Below, piece after piece: positions 8,441 to 15,440 of a DNA stretch of 64,000 nt. The stretch is from Lentisphaeria bacterium UBA4640 (GTDB lineage: Bacteria; Verrucomicrobiota; Lentisphaeria; Victivallales; UBA1829), in contig DHMO01000012.1 of assembly GCA_002405835.1 (NCBI GenBank), forward strand, positions 1,263 to 65,262. The letters run 5' to 3'. Made by a program: the position numbers and the translations under genes. Under the pieces are notes generated by a model. It ran no database searches and was not told the DNA's origin. It was given only the letters and a program-made list of their open reading frames with translations. Each line of letters begins with the position of its first letter. The stretch's first letter is position 1.

Positions 8441-9280
8441 ATGATTGAGGCGAAAGTATCCTATTATGACAGCAGTCCGTGGAACCGGAGAGAGCATCAG
8501 TTTCAGATCCGGGGGCTTGCTTTGGACGAGACGATGCTGCCGGTGATGATTCATCATGGCGAGAAACGCGCGTATCCGTGGCCGTGGCTGTTCATCTGGT
8601 TTGCTGCTCCGGTGACCGTGCGGAAGGAGTCGGGTGAGCTTGTTTCCTGTGAGAATTCACTGATGGTATGGCGTCCCGGAATGGCGCACTGTTACGGGAA
8701 CGAAAATGCCGCATGGATGCATTCCTGGCTGATTGCGGACAGTCCGGAACTGGAACGGATGCTGGAGAAATGGCCGATTCCGACCGGAGTTCCGGTTCAT
8801 GTGGACGCCGGACCGGTATTTGAGACTTATCTTCCGCTTTTACAGCGGGAGCTGACGGATGAGGGCGATGAATTCTGTCTGAAAAATCTGCTTCAGCTTT
8901 TCATCTACAATCTGCACCGCTGCTGCAAGCGGAATCTTGCGCCGGTTCCCGAGCGAGTGCGTGAGATGGAACTTTATCTGCAGAAGAACTTGCAGAAAGC
9001 TCTTACTGTGGAAGAGGTTGCGGCGCATTTCGGACTTTCCGCGCCGCATTTTGCCGCATTGTTCCGGGAATATTATCACAAGGGACCGATGAGCTATCTG
9101 AATTCCCTGCGCATGAACCGCGCCGCGCGTCTGCTCTCCCTGTATCCGTATTCGTGCAAGGAGATTGCGCAGCAGACGGGCTTCCGGGATTCTCTTTACT
9201 TTTCGCGCCGTTTCCGCCACTACTGGGGAGTTTCCCCGCGGGATTACCGGAGAAAAGAGGAAGAGAAGAGCCCGGATTGA
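8441..9280 (+). CDS. AraC-family transcriptional regulator
   Basis: The 279-residue product has an N-terminal cupin-like sensing half (HHGEKRAYPWPWLFIWFA, then MVWRPGMAHCYG) and a C-terminal double helix-turn-helix of AraC type: LTVEEVAAHFGLSAPHFAALF, then YSCKEIAQQTGFRDSLYFSRRF ending in WGVSPRDYRR. I chose the ATG at 8441 because GGAGA lies just upstream (8431-8435); an in-frame ATG at 8420 lacks a ribosome site. It is divergent from the GH127/isomerase operon and is the likely activator of that operon, with an arabinose-type sugar as the probable ligand (inference). Confidence 0.9.
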   Translation: MIEAKVSYYDSSPWNRREHQFQIRGLALDETMLPVMIHHGEKRAYPWPWLFIWFAAPVTVRKESGELVSCENSLMVWRPGMAHCYGNENAAWMHSWLIADSPELERMLEKWPIPTGVPVHVDAGPVFETYLPLLQRELTDEGDEFCLKNLLQLFIYNLHRCCKRNLAPVPERVREMELYLQKNLQKALTVEEVAAHFGLSAPHFAALFREYYHKGPMSYLNSLRMNRAARLLSLYPYSCKEIAQQTGFRDSLYFSRRFRHYWGVSPRDYRRKEEEKSPD

Positions 9281-9286
9281 GTTTTT

Positions 9287-10729
9287 TCAATAGAGGTGTT
9301 TCCACTTCGCGCGGTACTCGATGTCGTCCTTGCTCGGTTTGGGGAACCCCTCGGCAGTACCCCAGACGGGACGTCCGCCGAAATCGCAGTTTTCGATCCG
9401 CAGTCCGGAACAGCGTTCCACGGTCAGCGGCGTTGAAAATGACGGATAGGGATCGGCCCAGTCGATGCGGATATCGCGCAGAAGCAGATTTTTCGTGTCG
9501 CGCAGGATGACCGGAGCGGGAGGTTTCGGCAAGTCGCGGTAGGGACAGAGCGAGCGGTCGATCTGGCGCAGACGCAGATCCACGTTCTCGATGGTGATGT
9601 TCTGCGTCGGATAGTTCGGGAAGATGTTGATCGCCTGGACGCAGCTGCCTTTGAAGTTGCGGAAGGTGATGTCGCGGATGAGAACATCGGTTTCCGGGCG
9701 CTTCAGCCTGTTGTCGCTTTTCGCAATCCGGATGGCGGTTTCGGAATTGACCGTGAAGTTGGAAAACGTGATGTTCTCAATCGCCTTGACCAGTCCCCAG
9801 TTCACTCCGATGTCGGCGGCGACGCGGGTGCGGGCGATGATGTTGTCTACCCGGACATTGCGCATGACGCCGTTGCCGACTCCGACGCGCACGCCGTAGC
9901 AGACGGATTCGAGAACGCAGTTGGAAATCACGATGTTTTCACACGCCTGTTTCCGTTTCAGCCTGCGGTGGTCGGCTTTGATGACAATGCAGTCGTCCGC
10001 GCTGCGGATCATGCAGTTGGTCATGACGGCGTTGCGGCAGCCGTCAAGCGTGAAGCCGTCGCCGTTGCGGGTCCACGGATCCATGTCGACGCGCAGGTTC
10101 GTCACTTTGATGTCATTGCAGCCCTGCAGAAGGCAGGTCCAGAAGGGGGCGTCGAGAAACGTCACGTTTTCGATGGTGATGCGGTCGCTTTCGCAGATCC
10201 AGATCATTTCGCCGGGGCGCCACGGCATGGGGACGGTGAGACGTTTCCAGGGATCCTTGACGGCGATCGGTCCGAAGGCGTCGCGGTTGCCTGAGATGGT
10301 TCCGCCGCCGCGGATGACAATGTCATGCTGTCCGACTGCCACAATGAAATGCGCGCCGGAAACCCAGTCCATCGGACGCGTCATTTTCTTTTCCCACGCG
10401 TTCCAGTTTTTTTCGGGAGAGTCGCCGCGGTTCTGCGGACAGAAATTGCTTGCATTGTAGTCCGCCTTGTCCGGGCTTGCGAGCAGAACCGCGCCGGGCG
10501 CGAGGTCGAGCCCTCCGTTGGATTTCAGATAGAGCGTTCCGGAAAGATAGGTCCCGGCGGGGAAGTGGACGATTCCGCCGTCGTCGATGGCGCGCTGGAT
10601 CGCGGCGGTGTCAAGCGTCTTGCCGTCACCGGCTGTGCCATAATCGCGGACATTGCGCATGGCGGGGGTGGATTCCGCCGCAAAGAGCCCGGCGGTCAGG
10701 AATGAAAGAAGAAGAAAAAGTTTTTTCAT
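9287..10729 (-). CDS. Secreted GH28-family polygalacturonase-like enzyme
   Basis: The 480-residue protein begins with a clear signal peptide (MKKLFLLLSFLTAGLFAAES). The NVRDYGTAGDGKTLDTAAIQ start and right-handed beta-helix repeats are typical of GH28. The catalytic motifs are NGDG at 222-225 (in place of NTD), DD at 245-246 and YGVRVG at 278-283 where the usual arginine sits. GH28 enzymes hydrolyse galacturonan or related uronide/rhamnose linkages by inversion; here the substrate is probably pectin or rhamnogalacturonan, though that is inference. It ends the transcript that also holds a pseudopilin and a beta-propeller protein, with gaps of 15 and 18 bases, downstream of a LacI-type regulator. 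Confidence 0.88.
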   Translation of the reverse strand: MKKLFLLLSFLTAGLFAAESTPAMRNVRDYGTAGDGKTLDTAAIQRAIDDGGIVHFPAGTYLSGTLYLKSNGGLDLAPGAVLLASPDKADYNASNFCPQNRGDSPEKNWNAWEKKMTRPMDWVSGAHFIVAVGQHDIVIRGGGTISGNRDAFGPIAVKDPWKRLTVPMPWRPGEMIWICESDRITIENVTFLDAPFWTCLLQGCNDIKVTNLRVDMDPWTRNGDGFTLDGCRNAVMTNCMIRSADDCIVIKADHRRLKRKQACENIVISNCVLESVCYGVRVGVGNGVMRNVRVDNIIARTRVAADIGVNWGLVKAIENITFSNFTVNSETAIRIAKSDNRLKRPETDVLIRDITFRNFKGSCVQAINIFPNYPTQNITIENVDLRLRQIDRSLCPYRDLPKPPAPVILRDTKNLLLRDIRIDWADPYPSFSTPLTVERCSGLRIENCDFGGRPVWGTAEGFPKPSKDDIEYRAKWKHLY

Positions 10730-10744
10730 TATTGAGTTCTCCGG

Positions 10745-11521
10745 TTATTTTTCTTCAGCGTACCAGAAGGCAACGGTCGGTGCGACTTTTTCACGGATGG
10801 AGGCGTTGCTTTCCGATCCGGCATGGAGGTCGGGGAAGAGAACGTTGGTCCGCATATTGTGACACGCCCAGTAGCGGGCGGTTCCGGTTGAGTTGCTGAG
10901 CAGATTGGTTCCGCCTATGCCGTTTGCTTTTGCGCTTGTGCTGGTGCAGCCATTTCCGCGCGAGCAGGCGAGCATGACGAAATCCGACGGTGCGCGGGAG
11001 GCGCGCAGAATTTTCGTGTCGTTGCTTTTGAACCCCCGGTCGATGCCTTTGTAGTGCCAGCGTCCGAGTTTGTTGCTGGAGGCGATCCACTTGCTGGCGT
11101 AGTTCTGGTTGTGCCAGACGCCGTCGCCATTCATGCCATAAGTGAATTCAAAAAAACGCCAGTTGGCGTCATGGGGAATCTTCTGTTCGGGGCATTGCAG
11201 GAACTTCGCCGTTTTTGCGATGTATTCGGAGGAGAGGAGCATCTGCCCCCAGTTTGCCTGATCGTAGCTTCCGGAAACCGTATGGTTCGGACGGAATGTC
11301 CATCCCTCCGCTTTGACGACACTCATCATATACCAGTCATCGTTGTCTGAGTTGTACATGCCGATGCAGAGTCCGACCTGTTTCTGATTTGCAAGACAGT
11401 TGATCGCTCTTGCCTTGCTGCGGGCCGCGTTCAGGGCGGGCAGAAGGATGCCTGCCAGGATGGCGATGATCGCAATCGTTACAAGCAGCTCTATAAGGGT
11501 GAAATGTCTGTTCCTTTTCAT
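10745..11521 (-). CDS. Type II secretion pseudopilin-like protein (prepilin N-terminus, H-x9-DG type)
   Basis: The 258-residue protein starts MKRNRHFTLIELLV and continues IAIIAILAGILLPAL, the N-terminal methylation/cleavage helix of type IV pilins and pseudopilins. The residue before the FTLIE motif is His, not the canonical Gly. The C-terminal part has the processing-associated H-x9 pattern but with DL in place of DG. Such proteins are exported, processed by prepilin peptidase and placed in the membrane or a pseudopilus. It sits between the GH28 and beta-propeller genes, within one operon. AAAGGAGGA is just before the start. Its role in glycan use is unproven. Confidence 0.85.
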   Translation of the reverse strand: MKRNRHFTLIELLVTIAIIAILAGILLPALNAARSKARAINCLANQKQVGLCIGMYNSDNDDWYMMSVVKAEGWTFRPNHTVSGSYDQANWGQMLLSSEYIAKTAKFLQCPEQKIPHDANWRFFEFTYGMNGDGVWHNQNYASKWIASSNKLGRWHYKGIDRGFKSNDTKILRASRAPSDFVMLACSRGNGCTSTSAKANGIGGTNLLSNSTGTARYWACHNMRTNVLFPDLHAGSESNASIREKVAPTVAFWYAEEK

Positions 11522-11539
11522 CAGGAGTTCCTCCTTTGG

Positions 11540-12724
11540 TTATTTCAGATCAAGAATGTAGATCCCGCGGGAGCCGTCGTTGGTGGAATCGACGGTGACG
11601 TAACGGTTGTCGGGGCTCCAGCGCGGGTGAAGGTCGCAGCGGGTTTCCCAGCCGGGAACCGGTTCGTGGTGGAAGGTTCCGAGAAGTTCGCATGCGCCCG
11701 TCGCGACGTCGAGAAGCGTGAGAATCTGATTCTGATTCGCATCCGGATAGCTGTCCGCGAGGATTTTTGTGCCGTCGGGTGAAAAGATCATGTGCGCCAT
11801 CCCGCCGTGGCTTTTCGAAAGTTCCTGCGCAATGAACGGACGGCGGCTTTCATCGAAGACGACTGCGCTGTGTCCGTTTCCGGTCCAGTCCGCGTCGACC
11901 AGAATTTCGTTCGGCGTGCGTCCCCAGATCTGATGCGAGATGAACTGCTGCCACTGGCATTCGGAAAGAACGCATTCGGCGTCGTCGCCTTCCTTCGAGC
12001 TTGTGTAAAGGAAGGTTTTCCATTTGATGTGTTCGCGCTTGCAGGATTCCGCGCACTGACGGAAGAGCCAGAGGACGCGTGTCGAGTCGCTGTTGATGAT
12101 CGCATGGTTCATCCAGATGTGCTGTCCCGGAAGGCTGTAGGCGTAGGGGTGACGTTCCATCATGGTGCGGTAGCTGACGATGAGCTTGATTTCGCCGGTT
12201 TCCAGATTGATGCGCCACAGACCGTCGGCGTCCGGATCGGCGGGATGAATATCCTCGCTCAGCACGGCGTCGGCATAGCTGTAGCCGCGGCGCGGAATGC
12301 GGGAAAAGTTCAGGCTGACCGCCCATTTGCCGTCCGGCGAAATGGCGTAAACGGGCAGTTCATAGCGTCCGACAACTCCTTTGCCGAGCTGGTAAATCCG
12401 CGCGACAAGCCGGTCTTCACTCTCCTCATAGTCGTTGAAAATGAAGCAGTCCGGACGGTGCTTGAGGAAGAGTTCCATGCAGCCCTGCTGGTGACACCAG
12501 GCGCGGGTTGTGACCAGCGGCTCGTAGTGTCCTTCGAGGTCGATCAGCCCGATTTCCGCGCGTTCGCCGCGCGCGGGCAGACGCTGAATCTGCGGAGCCT
12601 TCATGACCAGATGCCTGGTGATGTCGCCGTTCCACGGGTTGCGGTCGTAATATCCGAAGAAGTAGTGCCCGTCGTCGGGCGTCAGCTTTCTCCAGTTGTA
12701 CTTGCTGCTGATTTGCGGTGTCAT
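11540..12724 (-). CDS. Beta-propeller (TolB/WD40-like) protein, possible intracellular glycan lyase relative
   Basis: I chose the ATG at 12724 because GGAG precedes it by eight bases; the ORF remains open upstream into the LacI gene without a good start. The 394-residue product begins MTPQISSKYNWRKLTPDD and has repeated SPDGKWAVSL, SPDGTKILAD and SPDNRYVTVD blade motifs, ending in a GIYILDLK strand. There is no signal peptide. The blade pattern with conserved His/Trp (HIWMNHAIINSD, CDLHPRWSPD) recalls the seven-bladed oligogalacturonate lyases of family PL22, and the neighbour is a GH28 pectinase, but key PL22 residues cannot be assigned by eye. Function is therefore open. It is the first structural gene after the LacI regulator. 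Confidence 0.7.
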   Translation of the reverse strand: MTPQISSKYNWRKLTPDDGHYFFGYYDRNPWNGDITRHLVMKAPQIQRLPARGERAEIGLIDLEGHYEPLVTTRAWCHQQGCMELFLKHRPDCFIFNDYEESEDRLVARIYQLGKGVVGRYELPVYAISPDGKWAVSLNFSRIPRRGYSYADAVLSEDIHPADPDADGLWRINLETGEIKLIVSYRTMMERHPYAYSLPGQHIWMNHAIINSDSTRVLWLFRQCAESCKREHIKWKTFLYTSSKEGDDAECVLSECQWQQFISHQIWGRTPNEILVDADWTGNGHSAVVFDESRRPFIAQELSKSHGGMAHMIFSPDGTKILADSYPDANQNQILTLLDVATGACELLGTFHHEPVPGWETRCDLHPRWSPDNRYVTVDSTNDGSRGIYILDLK

Positions 12725-12739
12725 TTGTGTTTCTCCTTG

Positions 12740-12753
12740 TTTATTCGTATAAA
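12740..12753. promoter_or_regulatory. LacI-type operator before beta-propeller gene
   Basis: TTTATTCGTATAAA is a 14-base near-palindrome with 12 of 14 matching positions centred on CG. It lies just upstream of the ribosome site of the beta-propeller gene, in the 49 bases after the LacI gene, and resembles the ATACGTAT elements at the regulator's own promoter. Confidence 0.55.
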
Positions 12754-12773
12754 TGAGTTGTTGTAAAAAAAAG

Positions 12774-13751
12774 TCATGCGGATTCCCTGATGATGACGGA
12801 GCAGGGGACGGAAACGAAGTCTGCGTGCGCGGGATCGGCGAGAGTGGCAAGCAGTTCGGCGATGAGAGCCTGCGCGATGCGGGTGCAGGGCTGTTCGACC
12901 GTGGTCAGCGACGGCGAGAGATAGGCTCCGGACTGGATGTTGTCGAATCCGGTGAGCGCAATGTCACGCGGAATGGAGCGCCCGGAGTCGATGATTGCCC
13001 GTTTTGCGGCGATGGCAAGCTCGTCGTTGTAGGCGAACACGGCGTCCGTGTCCGGATTCGAACTCAGATACTGACGCATGGTTTCATACGCTTCCTCCAT
13101 CGGAAGATTGTTTTTCGCATGGGGGAGCGGCAGGTATTCAGGGGTGAGCCCGGCTTCGCACATGGCGTCGGTATAGGCGCGGACGCGCAGTTCCGGCGAG
13201 AAGCGCAGACCGAAGAAGACGGGACGGCGGCGTCCCGAAGCGATCAGACGGCGCATGAGTTCGAGCGAGGCGGAGTAGCGGTCGGGGAGAACCTGGCTGA
13301 TTCCCGCATCGAACCGGCGGTCGCCGCCGTAAAGGACGACAGCGATTCCGGATTTTTTAAGTTCCGTCAGCGGTTCGAGATTCTCCGGAGCAAAGGCGAT
13401 GACGCCGGAAACGCACATCCTGCGGAGGTTTTCGATGACTTCATGGAGTTCTCCCGGGTTTCGTGCGGGAGCAAGGTAAAGCATGAATCCGTGCGGCTGG
13501 AGCGCCTGCTGAATCTCCTGAAAGAGTTCCGCATAGAAAAGACTTGTGAGACGCGGGAAGATGGCCCCGATGACATTGGTGCGTTTTCTCCGCAGCATCT
13601 GGCTGGCGAGATTCGGCTGGTAGCCCGCTTCCGCCGCGAGTTTGCGCACCGCTTCACGCACGGCAGGCGAAATCCGTTCGGAGCCTTTCAGCGCCAGGGA
13701 GACGGTCGCCTGCGTAATGTTCAGTGTTCTGGCTATTTCTTTCTGGGTCAT
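12774..13751 (-). CDS. LacI-family transcriptional regulator
   Basis: The 325-residue protein has a LacI helix-turn-helix at the N-terminus (MTQKEIARTLNITQATVSLALKG) followed by the hinge region and a periplasmic-binding-protein-like effector domain (NVIGAIFPRLTSLFYAELF, DAVFAYNDELAIAAKRA, DIALTGFDN). It should repress transcription until a sugar binds. It leads a run of minus-strand genes (beta-propeller, pseudopilin, GH28). Its promoter contains two palindromic elements related to the one before the beta-propeller gene, so self-repression and control of the downstream genes are likely. The ligand may be a galacturonide, by context only. Confidence 0.92.
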   Translation of the reverse strand: MTQKEIARTLNITQATVSLALKGSERISPAVREAVRKLAAEAGYQPNLASQMLRRKRTNVIGAIFPRLTSLFYAELFQEIQQALQPHGFMLYLAPARNPGELHEVIENLRRMCVSGVIAFAPENLEPLTELKKSGIAVVLYGGDRRFDAGISQVLPDRYSASLELMRRLIASGRRRPVFFGLRFSPELRVRAYTDAMCEAGLTPEYLPLPHAKNNLPMEEAYETMRQYLSSNPDTDAVFAYNDELAIAAKRAIIDSGRSIPRDIALTGFDNIQSGAYLSPSLTTVEQPCTRIAQALIAELLATLADPAHADFVSVPCSVIIRESA

Positions 13752-13764
13752 GACAAATCCTTTG

Positions 13765-13806
13765 CTTATACGTATATATTATATACGATAACCGCGAATT
13801 TGTCAA
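13765..13806 (-). promoter_or_regulatory. Promoter and operators of the LacI-type regulator gene
   Basis: On the minus strand TTGACA (complement of 13801-13806), 17 bases and TATAAT (complement of 13778-13783) form a near-perfect sigma70 promoter. TATACGTATA (13767-13776) is a perfect palindrome just downstream of the -10 box, and a second half-matching element, TATACGATAA (13782-13791), overlaps the -10 box and spacer. This is the expected layout for autorepression. Confidence 0.7.
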
Positions 13807-13832
13807 CCCCCGGAAAGAAATTTTTTTGAAAA

Positions 13833-14588
13833 TTACAGCTGATTGCCGAAGGCGTCGTGGAGGAAGCCGGGCTTGCTGACGCCGTCTTTGAGGTGGATTT
13901 GCAGTTGCGACAGTCCTTCTGTTCCGACATGACCGTCGGCAAAGCCTAAATTGGTCCGGTTCTGATGCATCAGTCCAAGACCTTTTTCCGGGGACATGTG
14001 ATCAAGATAGTAAAAATTCTGACCTTTATTGGCCGCATCGGATCTGTTGCTGTCCGCAAGATGAAAGTATTCGCTGGGCTTCTTGACTTTGTTGGTTCTC
14101 AGAACCCGGCAGGACTCTTCGCTGTTGTCATATGGAGAAGTTGTCTGTGCATACTTTTCTTCATACGGATTGCTCCAGGTCCATTGTTTTACGCCATAAG
14201 TGTTATAGTGATTGGATTGAGCCGGGCTGACCTGGAACGGCGGGCGGATATTGGACGGACAGAATGTGTACGGTTTAGCTCTATATTGGTTTTTGTTCAT
14301 ATATTCATCTCCGTAGATAAGCTGAGACCAGCTCTTGCTTCCACTGCCTGTGAGGGGGAACATATCCTGATTGTCGCCTGCGTACATCTGGAAGTCGAGA
14401 AGAACCTGCTTGATGTTGCTTGTGCAGCTGATGGCGCGTCCCTTTTCACGGGCTGAATTGAGTGCGGGGAGAAGCATGCCGGCGAGGATGGCGATGATGG
14501 CAATTACCACGAGGAGCTCTATAAGGGTAAAGCCCATGGACTTCTTCCTGGAACGTGAAACGGGGGTTGGTCTGAATGTAAGGTTCAT
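13833..14588 (-). CDS. Type II secretion pseudopilin-like protein (H-x9-DG type)
   Basis: I chose the ATG at 14588 (MNLTFRPTP) because AAAGG lies upstream; an ATG at 14639 would add 17 residues. The 251-residue product has KSMGFTLIELLVV and then IAIIAILAGMLLPAL, with the canonical Gly before the FTLIE motif, unlike the other three pseudopilins in this window. The C-terminus contains MHQNRTNLGFADGHVG, a good H-x9-DG match. The cysteine pair region CTSNIKQVLLDFQMYAGDN is typical of the DUF1559-like class. It lies between a secreted protein gene and the LacI regulator gene and may be exported to the cell surface. Confidence 0.85.
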   Translation of the reverse strand: MNLTFRPTPVSRSRKKSMGFTLIELLVVIAIIAILAGMLLPALNSAREKGRAISCTSNIKQVLLDFQMYAGDNQDMFPLTGSGSKSWSQLIYGDEYMNKNQYRAKPYTFCPSNIRPPFQVSPAQSNHYNTYGVKQWTWSNPYEEKYAQTTSPYDNSEESCRVLRTNKVKKPSEYFHLADSNRSDAANKGQNFYYLDHMSPEKGLGLMHQNRTNLGFADGHVGTEGLSQLQIHLKDGVSKPGFLHDAFGNQL

Positions 14589-14620
14589 AGCGTTGTCTGC
14601 CTTTTTTTGTTTGAATGCTG

Positions 14621-14646
14621 CGGGGGAATGTTTCTGCATTCCCCCG
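14621..14646 (-). other. Intergenic hairpin between secreted protein and pseudopilin genes
   Basis: CGGGGGAATG (14621-14630) pairs perfectly with CATTCCCCCG (14637-14646) around six bases. On the minus strand no T-run follows, so it is not a classical terminator; it could slow decay or partly reduce read-through from the secreted protein gene into the pseudopilin gene. Confidence 0.5.
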
Positions 14647-14654
14647 GGGCTGTT

Positions 14655-15338
14655 TTACTGTTTCGGATTCAGAACGAGGCTGAATTCGAGGGAGGATTCC
14701 GTAATCATGCCGGAGTACGGGGTGAACATCAGACGCAGCTGGAGAACGTCGGCTTTCCATTTGCGCAGATCCTGAAGGATGACGGCGAATTTTCCGGTGA
14801 TGGTCCACGAGGCGTTCGGGGCGTCGACGACGACGGTTGCCGTTCCGTCGGCCGGAGCGGGGATCACTTTCTGATACGGTTCCTTCGGATCGAACGGTTT
14901 GCTGTAATCGAACGTTTCGCCGTTGACCGTGACCTTGATTCCGACTCCGGGTTCATAGCGGATGCTCTGTTCGTACATCAGTCTTCCGCAGGAGAACGGC
15001 TGGGCGGATTCAACGGAGAGTTTCGCCTGAAGTTCGGTCGGTGATTTTTTCGTGCACTGGATTTTGACGGGAATGCGTTCGCCGTCCGCCGTGACGAGGC
15101 GTCCTTCCTGTTCGCTTCCGTCGAAGACGAACTCCTTCATCGGTTTGTATTTGCCGTTGTACTGCTGGATTTTGAATCCTGCGCCCCATGCGGGATTCGG
15201 GAATGCGTTGTGCACGACAACGGAGCCGCGGTCCTTGTAGTAGTCGAGCTGCGGTTTCTGTTCAGCCGCTTCTGCGGAGCAGAGGGCGAGCAGACCGATT
15301 CCGATCAGCAGTTTGCGTGTCAGTGAAACGAAGTTCAT
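14655..15338 (-). CDS. Secreted protein of unknown function
   Basis: The start at 15338 has an excellent AGGAGG ribosome site. The 227-residue product has a signal peptide (LLIGIGLLALCSAEA) and a beta-rich mature part with repeated short strands (DRGSVVVHNAF, KVTVNGETFDY, TATVVVDAPN). No cysteines are apparent in the mature part and I do not recognise a family. It may be a carbohydrate-binding or periplasmic accessory protein. It shares the operator layout of the GH36 and large GH promoters, so it probably belongs to the same AraC regulon and acts on the same galactose-containing substrate. Confidence 0.7.
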   Translation of the reverse strand: MNFVSLTRKLLIGIGLLALCSAEAAEQKPQLDYYKDRGSVVVHNAFPNPAWGAGFKIQQYNGKYKPMKEFVFDGSEQEGRLVTADGERIPVKIQCTKKSPTELQAKLSVESAQPFSCGRLMYEQSIRYEPGVGIKVTVNGETFDYSKPFDPKEPYQKVIPAPADGTATVVVDAPNASWTITGKFAVILQDLRKWKADVLQLRLMFTPYSGMITESSLEFSLVLNPKQ

Positions 15339-15360
15339 GATAAAACCTCCTTTTGTTGTT

Positions 15361-15422
15361 AATATATTCTTCACGCCATTGAATGTCAATGGTAATTTTC
15401 TCTTTTTGATGGGAGAATAGTA
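15361..15422 (-). promoter_or_regulatory. Promoter with AraC-type half-site for the secreted protein gene
   Basis: On the minus strand TACTATTCTCCCAT (complement of 15409-15422) lies 33 bases upstream, start to start, of TTGACA (complement of 15384-15389), which is followed after 17 bases by TATATT (complement of 15361-15366). The same half-site at the same distance occurs before the GH36 gene and the large GH gene. A proximal half-site is not recognisable here, but the -35 box is perfect. The 8-base inverted repeat GGGAGAAT/ATTCTCCC (15411-15432) overlaps it. Confidence 0.75.
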
Positions 15423-15440
15423 ACATTCTCCCGTGTTTGT

